A stretch of 6,134 nt of DNA from Maribacter sp. (GTDB taxonomy: Bacteria > Bacteroidota > Bacteroidia > Flavobacteriales > Flavobacteriaceae): NCBI GenBank assembly GCA_018679695.1, contig JAHHKH010000192.1, positions 1 through 6,134 on the forward strand. Reading direction: 5' to 3'. This document shows, piece by piece, positions 1-5,002 of this stretch; within the stretch, counting starts at the first letter, position 1; each line of letters opens with the position of its first letter. Under the pieces are notes generated by a model, which was not told the DNA's origin, ran no database searches, and saw only the letters and a list, made by a program, of their open reading frames with translations. The translations under genes were made by a program, and so were the position numbers.

Positions 1-863
1 GTGCAGGATCTGCCTGTGGTAAGAATATGATGAAAGAAACGGTGGATACCTTGGGTAATCAAAAAAAGATGAACTATGCCTTGCGTGCCAATATGACGAA
101 ACAGGAATTCATTGATGAAGTTACCGAAGGTTTGTTACCACCCCCAAAATATTTCCCTTTAAATGTGAAAATGAACAAAGAAGGTTATGAAGATATAAAT
201 GAGGTATTGGATAGGGGTAATACAGCTTTATCGCCCGATGCCTTTGAAGCTGCCGCCAATGGGACAAATGCTGTGGTATTGGATGTTAGACACCAGGACG
301 ACTTTGTAAGAGGCCATATTCCCCGTTCTATCTTTATTGGTTTAAATGGTGACTTTGCACCATGGGTCGGGGCACTGATAGCAGATGTAAAACAACCTAT
401 TCTCTTGATTACCCCCGAAGGTAAGGAAAAGGAAGCTGTAATTCGTTTATCACGGGTAGGCTTCGATGGCACCATTGGTTATCTAAAGGGGGGCTTTGAT
501 GCTTGGAAGAAAGCTGGGAAGGATTATGATACGATTACCACTGTTGCCCCAAATGAAGTAAAGGAGATAATCAATGCTAATGAAGCACCAGTTTTTGATG
601 TGCGTAAAGAAAATGAGTATAAATCGGAATACGTGGTCAATGCTATTAACACACCATTGGATTTATTGAATAATCATTTATCGGAATTTCCTAAAGAACA
701 AACATTTCTTTTGTATTGCGCTGGCGGATACCGTTCGGTTATTGCAGCGTCAATATTAAAAAGCAGGGGTATCCATAATTTGATTGATATAACTGAAGGC
801 TTCAAGGCAATAAAGAATTCAGGTATTCAGGTGACAAATTATATATGTCCAACCACTTTGTAA
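1..863 (+). CDS. C-terminal part of a CstB-like MBL-fold / rhodanese persulfide-processing protein (5' truncated by window)
   Basis: The frame is open from the first full codon (position 3), with no stop before it, so the gene starts upstream and the ATG at 27 is internal. The first visible residues, (G)AGSACGKN, match the end of the metallo-beta-lactamase fold of persulfide dioxygenase-like hydrolases; the preceding metal-binding His would lie just outside. A linker containing LLPPPKYFPLN follows, as is usual in this family. Two rhodanese domains come next. The first (about 228-510) has LDVR and RGHIP motifs, but its active-site loop (about 411-434) reads TPEGKEKE with no Cys. The second (about 541-830) has FDVR and an intact CAGGYRS loop at 717-737. 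A pseudo-rhodanese followed by an active rhodanese is the layout of Staphylococcus CstB, which oxidises and transfers persulfide sulfur to make thiosulfate. No signal peptide can be judged. A cytoplasmic sulfide/persulfide detoxification role is inferred from family architecture. Confidence 0.87.
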   Translation, partial: AGSACGKNMMKETVDTLGNQKKMNYALRANMTKQEFIDEVTEGLLPPPKYFPLNVKMNKEGYEDINEVLDRGNTALSPDAFEAAANGTNAVVLDVRHQDDFVRGHIPRSIFIGLNGDFAPWVGALIADVKQPILLITPEGKEKEAVIRLSRVGFDGTIGYLKGGFDAWKKAGKDYDTITTVAPNEVKEIINANEAPVFDVRKENEYKSEYVVNAINTPLDLLNNHLSEFPKEQTFLLYCAGGYRSVIAASILKSRGIHNLIDITEGFKAIKNSGIQVTNYICPTTL

Positions 864-869
864 TCCCGT

Positions 870-968
870 ATGAAGGTTACAAAGGTTTTTAAATTTCTGC
901 TGGTATGTCTCCTTTGTGTAGGGCTGATTACAGCAATAGTACTGTTGACAGGGTATTTCGTAAAATAA
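870..968 (+). CDS. 32-aa single-span membrane peptide (hypothetical)
   Basis: This short ORF begins 6 nt after the stop of the rhodanese gene and ends 10 nt before the DUF2892 gene, so it fits tightly in a likely operon. The product starts MKVTKVFKFLL, contains one hydrophobic stretch (about residues 8-30) with two cysteines (C13, C16), and ends GYFVK. It has a positively charged N-terminus and one predicted transmembrane helix. I recognise no family. It could be a membrane microprotein, or an unprocessed signal-like segment with nothing after it. The case for coding rests on its spacing, its start codon and the membrane-like composition in keeping with its neighbours; there is no homology evidence here. 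Confidence 0.45.
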   Translation: MKVTKVFKFLLVCLLCVGLITAIVLLTGYFVK

Positions 969-978
969 ACAAAGCATT

Positions 979-1188
979 ATGAAAACAAATTTGGGAGGAT
1001 TGGACAAAATAATCCGGGTTAGTTTGGCAGTGGTTGCAGGACTATTGGTTTATTTTGAGGTGGTCGATGACATATTGGCTTATATACTACTAACACTTAT
1101 AGGGGTATTTGTTATAACAAGTTTAGTAGGTTTTTGTCCGCTCTATGGAATTTTCGGGATAAACAGTTGCGGAAGAAAGAAGAATTGA
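979..1188 (+). CDS. DUF2892 / YgaP-like transmembrane protein
   Basis: The 69-aa product has the hallmarks of the DUF2892 (YgaP transmembrane) family. These are an N-terminal GGLDKIIRVSLA segment (compare the family pattern G-x-D-R/K-x-x-R), two hydrophobic helices (about residues 12-27 and 32-51), and the C-terminal signature GFCPLYGIFGINSC with cysteines at 53 and 64. In E. coli YgaP this membrane module is fused to a rhodanese. Here a rhodanese-bearing protein is encoded just upstream, so the pairing is kept in separate genes. A role as an inner-membrane partner in sulfur or persulfide metabolism is inferred; the biochemical function of stand-alone DUF2892 proteins is not settled. The full length is normal for the family and the ATG is the natural start. 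No Shine-Dalgarno sequence is visible, as is usual in Bacteroidota. Confidence 0.88.
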   Translation: MKTNLGGLDKIIRVSLAVVAGLLVYFEVVDDILAYILLTLIGVFVITSLVGFCPLYGIFGINSCGRKKN

Positions 1189-1201
1189 TACCATGGCTAT
1201 A

Positions 1202-1218
1202 AATTGAATAAATCAATT
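1202..1218. other. Weak AT-rich inverted repeat after the DUF2892 gene
   Basis: AATTGA and TCAATT flank a 5-nt loop, 13 nt after the DUF2892 stop. The stem is only 6 bp, AT-rich, and not followed immediately by a T-run (the nearest T-run is at 1233-1238). It may be part of a weak transcription end or mean nothing. It is recorded because no better terminator is visible for the upstream operon. Confidence 0.15.
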
Positions 1219-1235
1219 CATGACTTTTATCATTT

Positions 1236-1263
1236 TTTGACGTATTTAGGGGCCATATTTTTA
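1236..1263 (+). promoter_or_regulatory. Candidate Bacteroidota promoter for the 45-aa gene
   Basis: TTTG (1236-1239) is followed after 16 nt by TATTTTTA (1256-1263), which differs from the Bacteroidota -7 consensus TAnnTTTG only in the last base. Transcription would start near 1270, about 20 nt before the ATG at 1289. The spacing is slightly shorter than usual and the region is AT-rich, so a chance match is possible. Confidence 0.25.
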
Positions 1264-1288
1264 CCGCTACGTTGTAAAAAATAATAAA

Positions 1289-1426
1289 ATGGCATACTTA
1301 CTACCTTTGGTAAATTGGAGCAATGGTATTATTATGATTGCAGTTTTCGGCGTTGTAGTAATAGCATTGGTAGCCGCCCTGTTGATTTTTATGAATAGTG
1401 GCAAAAAGGATAATACACCTTCCTAA
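1289..1426 (+). CDS. 45-aa single-span membrane protein (hypothetical)
   Basis: The ORF runs from ATG at 1289 to TAA at 1424-1426. The product begins MAYLLPLVNWSNG, has one strong transmembrane helix of about 22 residues (roughly 14-35, rich in Ile/Val/Ala/Leu), and ends in a short charged tail, NSGKKDNTPS. The polar N-terminus and lysine-bearing tail suggest an N-out/C-in single-pass protein. I do not recognise a characterised family. It is separated from the DUF2892 gene by 100 nt that include a possible promoter, so it may be transcribed alone. The clean helix, positive-inside tail and a window position free of other genes favour real coding, but no homology is at hand. Confidence 0.55.
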   Translation: MAYLLPLVNWSNGIIMIAVFGVVVIALVAALLIFMNSGKKDNTPS

Positions 1427-1455
1427 GCTATTTTTTTCGCAGTATTTAATTTCCC

Positions 1456-1554
1456 AGGCAATACACAAGTAATGCTAGGCAATACATTCTTTCGCACAAG
1501 GTGTTGTACTTTCCTTATTTGGATTTATAGCGTATATATTCAAGCTTGTATTGC
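1456..1554. repeat. Three-copy GCAATACA motif (two direct, one inverted) in the 1427-1591 spacer
   Basis: AGGCAATACA occurs at 1456-1465 and again at 1477-1486, exactly 21 bp apart, which places both on the same face of the helix. The 8-mer GCAATACA recurs on the opposite strand at 1547-1554 (TGTATTGC), overlapping the candidate -33 element of the gene at 1592. The first and third copies could also pair in RNA: GCAATAC, a 2-nt bulge, then AAG, against CTTGTATTGC. An operator for a dimeric regulator or an RNA structure are both possible. No function is known. Confidence 0.4.
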
Positions 1555-1572
1555 TTAAAATGGCTATATTTA
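1546..1572 (+). promoter_or_regulatory. Candidate promoter for the 60-aa/31-aa membrane gene pair
   Basis: TTG (1546-1548) is followed after 16 nt by TATATTTA (1565-1572), one base from the Bacteroidota -7 box TAnnTTTG. Transcription would begin around 1579, about 13 nt before the ATG at 1592. The upstream element coincides with the inverted GCAATACA copy. This is a weak pattern match in AT-rich DNA. Confidence 0.25.
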
Positions 1573-1591
1573 TTCCCATAAGCTAATTGGA

Positions 1592-1774
1592 ATGATGAAA
1601 AATTTTATTGAACGGATTGGAGTCATGAACTGCATTATGCTCCTCGTTGTTATTTCTATAATAATAGTTTCTGAAGTTATCTTTCTCAAAGGGAATAAAC
1701 TGGATGCGATTTTTATTGCTTTTTGGGCACCAACCATCTTAGGATTCATGAATTATCTAAAATATCGAAACTAA
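1592..1774 (+). CDS. 60-aa two-span membrane protein (hypothetical)
   Basis: The product starts MMKNFIERIGVMNC, followed by a long hydrophobic helix (about residues 12-32), a short polar connector (KGNKLD, about 33-38), a second hydrophobic stretch (about 39-53, including FWAPTILGF) and a basic tail, NYLKYRN. Both termini carry positive charge, which suggests a helical hairpin with N and C termini in the cytoplasm. I recognise no characterised family. Two adjacent ATGs (1592 and 1595) make the start ambiguous by one residue. The stop TAA shares its last base with the ATG of the next small ORF (TAATG), a typical translational-coupling layout. Confidence 0.6.
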   Translation: MMKNFIERIGVMNCIMLLVVISIIIVSEVIFLKGNKLDAIFIAFWAPTILGFMNYLKYRN

Positions 1775-1869
1775 TGGAATTCATATTGATATACTCGATT
1801 ATCGTTTCGGTCATATTTTTAATATGGATTTTATTTGTGGTTCGTATGTACAATAAGCTTAACGATTAG
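1774..1869 (+). CDS. 31-aa single-span membrane peptide (hypothetical)
   Basis: The ATG at 1774-1776 overlaps the preceding stop codon by one base, suggesting translational coupling. The product is one hydrophobic helix (about residues 3-23, with an FLIWILFVV core) ending RMYNKLND. The hydrophobic segment followed by YNKL recalls the N-terminal anchor of LemA-type proteins, but nothing LemA-like follows and the similarity is too short to use. Its stop lies one base from the stop of the convergent nuclease gene. The coding call rests on the overlap and the membrane-like composition. Confidence 0.4.
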   Translation: MEFILIYSIIVSVIFLIWILFVVRMYNKLND

Positions 1870-1870
1870 G

Positions 1871-3256
1871 TCATTCAAGGGAAAACGATTCAATGTGTTT
1901 TTGCAATTTATGCGGATTTCTGGTAATAAAGGATTGTATGATCCGATCAGCTTCCAAGGTATTTTTTTGAGGTATTAAAAAGGCTTCTAGGTCCTCAAGA
2001 CCTTTTATTTGGGTTTCTTTATCCATAAATCCGTATCCAACATAAACACCTCTTTTTATTAGAATAAAAGCATTTTCGGTAAAACTTCTCCCCTTTTCCT
2101 GTATAACCAGGTTTTCGCTTTTATCGATTATAAAAGAAATGGCGTTGCGTACTTTTTTATTATAGGCCTTTGCTGTTTCATCCCCTCTGCATATTCCATC
2201 ACAATTCTTTATTCTATAATGCGAACAGCTTGCCACATTTTCTTGTAGATGACAAAATTTGGCACAAAGTGAAAATGTTTTACAAATTTCCTCTAAATAC
2301 AATCGGCAATCCGTAGTGTTATAAAATATGGTAAAGGGATTAGGGGCCATCTTTATTTTATTGAAAGCGAGGTGTAAAATGCCATTCCGGTCCTCATAGG
2401 AAAAGATACCATAACGCTGCACATTTCTTTTTTGGGAACGATTGTATGCTGGATAATGATGTTTTATGGCGGCAGATTCCATTAATAGGGCAACCAAGTC
2501 ACTGCCCGCTAATTCATAATCAATATCCGCAGTTTCCGAGCACATTTGGATCTCTTTGGTTGTTTTATCATAGAAATGGCTTAAAACCCTTTTTTTAATA
2601 TTTATGGCCTTGCCTACATAGATAATTTTCCCCTTTGAATTTTTAAAATAATAGACCCCAGGGGCATTGGGGAGCTCATCGTAAATTTGTTTGGGCAATG
2701 CGGGTGGCAATGTTGTTTCTTGTGAGCGAGCATTCAAAAAGGTTTTGAAAACAGATTCGGCACCTTCAGCCCTTAACAATTTTTGGAATAGCAGTGTTGT
2801 AGCATGTGCATCACCTCTGGCCCTATGTCTATCAGTAAGTGGAATGTTCAATGCCGAACAAATCTTACCAAGGCTATATGAATTATATCCTGGAACCAGT
2901 TTTCTGGACAAACGAACTGTACAGAGTTTTTTTCTTGTAAAGTCCAATCCCAGATTTTTAAATTCATTTTTGATAACGTTGTAATCAAAACCTACGCTAT
3001 GCGCAACAAAAATGGTATCCCTGGTTATTTCCAATATTTGATCGGCAATCTCGATTAATTTGGGCGCATCACGAACCAAATCGTTGTCAATACCCGTTAA
3101 ACCGGTTATGAAGTACGGAATCTCACATTCAGGATTGACAAGGGAAGTAAACTCATCAACAATTTCATACCCATCATATTTGAAGATCGATATTTCAGTG
3201 ATTTTGTTGCCCTTAATACCGTTGCCGGTAGTCTCTATGTCTACTATAGTGTACAA
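1871..3256 (-). CDS. DnaQ-type 3'-5' exonuclease fused to UvrC/Cho-like GIY-YIG endonuclease
   Basis: The 461-aa protein has two nuclease modules. Residues 1-165 form a DEDDh exonuclease: VDIETTG (D6, E8), AHSVGFDYNV (D91) and HRARGDA (H144, D149) supply all acidic and His ligands, so it should be active. Residues about 195-275 form a UvrC-type GIY-YIG domain, with PGVYYF, IIYVGKA, R223, E260 and the YN at 271-272. A cysteine cluster follows (C331, C335, C344, C352, C356), where C344-x7-C352-x3-C356 matches the spacing of the UvrC iron-sulfur site. The UvrC C-terminal RNase H-like nuclease is absent. This architecture is known in Bacteroidota and Actinobacteria, usually annotated as DNA polymerase III epsilon-like or exonuclease domain protein; a role in DNA repair is inferred. 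The start is TTG at 3254-3256, since an in-frame stop lies three codons upstream and no ATG fits before the first exonuclease motif. Confidence 0.9.
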   Translation of the reverse strand: MYTIVDIETTGNGIKGNKITEISIFKYDGYEIVDEFTSLVNPECEIPYFITGLTGIDNDLVRDAPKLIEIADQILEITRDTIFVAHSVGFDYNVIKNEFKNLGLDFTRKKLCTVRLSRKLVPGYNSYSLGKICSALNIPLTDRHRARGDAHATTLLFQKLLRAEGAESVFKTFLNARSQETTLPPALPKQIYDELPNAPGVYYFKNSKGKIIYVGKAINIKKRVLSHFYDKTTKEIQMCSETADIDYELAGSDLVALLMESAAIKHHYPAYNRSQKRNVQRYGIFSYEDRNGILHLAFNKIKMAPNPFTIFYNTTDCRLYLEEICKTFSLCAKFCHLQENVASCSHYRIKNCDGICRGDETAKAYNKKVRNAISFIIDKSENLVIQEKGRSFTENAFILIKRGVYVGYGFMDKETQIKGLEDLEAFLIPQKNTLEADRIIQSFITRNPHKLQKHIESFSLE

Positions 3257-3268
3257 ATATTTTTAAGG

Positions 3269-3295
3269 AAGTTAACAAGGAATCCTAAAGTTAAC
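3269..3295. repeat. Two AAGTTAAC copies upstream of the nuclease gene
   Basis: AAGTTAAC occurs at 3269-3276 and 3288-3295, 19 bp apart, each containing the palindrome GTTAAC. The second copy overlaps the candidate -7 box of the minus-strand promoter and the first sits near the predicted transcription start. This placement would suit a repressor, but the sequence is AT-rich and the match short. Confidence 0.3.
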
Positions 3296-3317
3296 GAAAG
3301 TTTTTAATTGAGCTCAA
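3286..3317 (-). promoter_or_regulatory. Candidate promoter for the exonuclease/GIY-YIG gene
   Basis: Read on the minus strand, TTG (3317-3315) is followed after 21 nt by TAACTTTA (3293-3286), one base from TAnnTTTG. Transcription would start near 3279, giving a leader of about 23 nt before the TTG start codon at 3256. Spacing is within the range reported for Bacteroidota. Confidence 0.3.
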
Positions 3318-3319
3318 TT
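3306..3319. promoter_or_regulatory. 14-bp perfect palindrome between divergent genes (candidate operator)
   Basis: AATTGAGCTCAATT is a perfect inverted repeat with no spacer, in the 150-bp region between the nuclease gene and the sulfatase gene. It covers the candidate -33 element of the minus-strand promoter and lies about 20 bp upstream of the candidate + strand promoter. It could bind a dimeric regulator acting on either gene. The binding protein is unknown. Confidence 0.35.
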
Positions 3320-3339
3320 CCAAAATTGTTTTACACTTC

Positions 3340-3373
3340 TTTGTAAAAGAAAAGCGTCTATTACTTAATTTTA
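3340..3373 (+). promoter_or_regulatory. Candidate promoter for the sulfatase/esterase operon
   Basis: TTTG (3340-3343) is followed after 22 nt by TAATTTTA (3366-3373), one base from the Bacteroidota -7 consensus TAnnTTTG. Transcription would begin near 3380, about 27 nt before the ATG at 3407. No Shine-Dalgarno sequence is seen between them. Confidence 0.35.
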
Positions 3374-3406
3374 AGGTATTACCTAAAATCCAATCAAATT
3401 TACCCA

Positions 3407-5002
3407 ATGAAAAGAGTTTTCCTAAGCTTCTTTTTAATCCTGGTTTTCGCCGATTGCCAAAACAAACAAAAAGAAAACCCGCCGAAAGCAATAAATCAAC
3501 CCAATATAATTTACATATTGGCCGATGATTTGGGCTATGGCGACATTAGTGCCTTTAATTCCGAAGGTAAAATAAAGACTCCGAACATCGATAATTTGGC
3601 GTTAGCGGGTATGAAATTCACCGATGCACATACTTCTTCAGCGGTTTGTACTCCAACTCGCTATGGTATTCTAACAGGGAGGTATAATTGGCGAAGTACT
3701 ATCAAAAGCGGTGTGCTCACAGGGAAGTCCAAAGCATTGATTCCAAAATCAAGGACAACGATTGCTTCGTTCTTAAAGCATAATGGTTATGAAACAGCAT
3801 TTATCGGTAAATGGCATTTGGGATGGGATTGGGCCCTAAAAGATTCAACGATTAATTTGGGAGAAGGATGGAATGCCTCGGATTTTGACAATATCGATTT
3901 TACGAGGAGCATAGCGAATACACCCAATGATTTAGGTTTTGATTTTGCATATGGTCATTCGGGATCTTTGGATATGGCCCCTTATGTCTATGTGGAAAAT
4001 GGCAAGGCCACTGCCAAAGTTGATACTATAACTGTAGATAAAGGAAAATATACCTGGTGGAGGGAAGGGCCCACAGCAGCTGACTTCGTTCATAACGATG
4101 TAACCCCAAACTTTTTTAGAAGATCAATGAATTATATCGATACTAAGGGAACCCAAGATAAACCCTTCTTTTTATACTTGGCATTGCCTTCACCACATAC
4201 GCCAATTTTGCCCACTAAGGAATGGCAGGGTAAAAGTGGATTGAATCCTTATGCCGATTTTGTGATGATGATCGATGATTATGTGGGACAATTGGTTGAT
4301 GTATTGGATCAAAAAGGATTGACAGAAAATACGATTGTCATTTTTACAAGTGATAACGGTTGTTCCCCAGAGGCTGATTTTAAAATTTTGGGCGGTTTTG
4401 GCCATAAACCTAGTGCAATTTATAGAGGCCATAAGGCCGATATTTTTGAAGGAGGTCACAGGGTTCCTTTTGTGGTGAAATGGCCATCGAGAATTCAATC
4501 AGGTTCAATAACGGAGCAAACAATATGCACTACCGATCTTTTGGCGACGGTCGCCGATATACTCGATGTTGATTTAATGCAAAATGAAGGAGAGGATAGT
4601 TTTTCTATGTTACCCCTTTTCGAGAACATGAATACGAAAGAGTTCAAAAGGAAAGCTACCGTACACCATTCCATTAACGGAAGTTTTGCCCTTAGGAAAG
4701 ACAATTGGAAAATGATTTTCTGTGCGGGATCGGGTGGTTGGAGTGATCCCAAACCCAATGCCGAGGAAATAACTGAATTACCGAAGTTTCAATTGTACAA
4801 TTTGTCGAACGACCCTGCCGAGAAAACAAACCTATTCGGACAGCATCCGGAAATAGAAAAAGATCTCGGCGAACTCATGCTTCAATATATCGAAAATGGC
4901 CGAAGCACTCCCGGAGAGCAACAAAAAAACGACCCTGAGAATTACGGTTCCAATGACTGGAATCAGCTGAATATTTTAAAAGAAAAATTAGTCGGATTAT
5001 GA
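3407..5002 (+). CDS. S1-family sulfatase (arylsulfatase-like), formylglycine Cys type, exported
   Basis: This full-length 531-aa sulfatase should hydrolyse sulfate esters, probably on a carbohydrate. The N-terminus (residues 1-17) is a signal with a hydrophobic core and a possible lipobox ending at C17 (VFADC), though Asp before the Cys is unusual. The mature enzyme shows the metal site ILADDLGYGD (D40, D41), the formylglycine motif CTPTR with C81 and R85 followed by GILTGRY, GKWHLG (K135, H137), SPHTP (H264), TSDNG (D316, N317) and GHK (K343). All main catalytic and calcium-binding positions are therefore present. The C-terminal subdomain carries LYNLSNDPAEKTNL, typical of the family. C81 must be converted to formylglycine by a maturase not in this window. 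The substrate cannot be read from sequence. The 4-nt overlap with the following SGNH esterase suggests one operon acting on a sulfated, acylated polysaccharide, probably of algal origin. Confidence 0.95.
   Translation: MKRVFLSFFLILVFADCQNKQKENPPKAINQPNIIYILADDLGYGDISAFNSEGKIKTPNIDNLALAGMKFTDAHTSSAVCTPTRYGILTGRYNWRSTIKSGVLTGKSKALIPKSRTTIASFLKHNGYETAFIGKWHLGWDWALKDSTINLGEGWNASDFDNIDFTRSIANTPNDLGFDFAYGHSGSLDMAPYVYVENGKATAKVDTITVDKGKYTWWREGPTAADFVHNDVTPNFFRRSMNYIDTKGTQDKPFFLYLALPSPHTPILPTKEWQGKSGLNPYADFVMMIDDYVGQLVDVLDQKGLTENTIVIFTSDNGCSPEADFKILGGFGHKPSAIYRGHKADIFEGGHRVPFVVKWPSRIQSGSITEQTICTTDLLATVADILDVDLMQNEGEDSFSMLPLFENMNTKEFKRKATVHHSINGSFALRKDNWKMIFCAGSGGWSDPKPNAEEITELPKFQLYNLSNDPAEKTNLFGQHPEIEKDLGELMLQYIENGRSTPGEQQKNDPENYGSNDWNQLNILKEKLVGL

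Noticed and set aside
185..475. Minus-strand ORF of 96 codons inside the rhodanese gene
   Set aside because: It lies opposite a well-supported conserved coding frame and its translation shows no recognisable motif.
1430..1437. T-run after the 45-aa gene as an intrinsic terminator
   Set aside because: The T-run is real, but the only stem before it is AAGG/CCTT (4 bp) and it is separated from the T-run by about ten bases, too weak to call.
1472..1558. 28-codon ORF starting at the ATG within the second GCAATACA repeat region
   Set aside because: Its product has an ordinary mixed composition with no clear helix or motif, and it overlaps the repeat cluster and the candidate promoter of the next gene; chance ORFs of this size are common.
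1774..1869. 31-aa ORF as a truncated LemA gene
   Set aside because: Only the helix and YNKL resemble a LemA anchor, and the following DNA in all + frames shows no LemA coiled-coil domain; it belongs to the opposing nuclease gene.
2691..2984. Plus-strand ORF of 97 codons inside the nuclease gene
   Set aside because: It is antisense to the exonuclease/GIY-YIG linker and domains with intact catalytic motifs; it has low-complexity composition and no domain.
3291..3491. Minus-strand ORF of 66 codons across the sulfatase start
   Set aside because: It covers the divergent promoter region and the signal peptide of the sulfatase, and its basic, low-complexity product looks like an antisense shadow.
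4190..4758. Two minus-strand ORFs opposite the sulfatase
   Set aside because: They mirror conserved sulfatase sequence and have no promoter or motif of their own.
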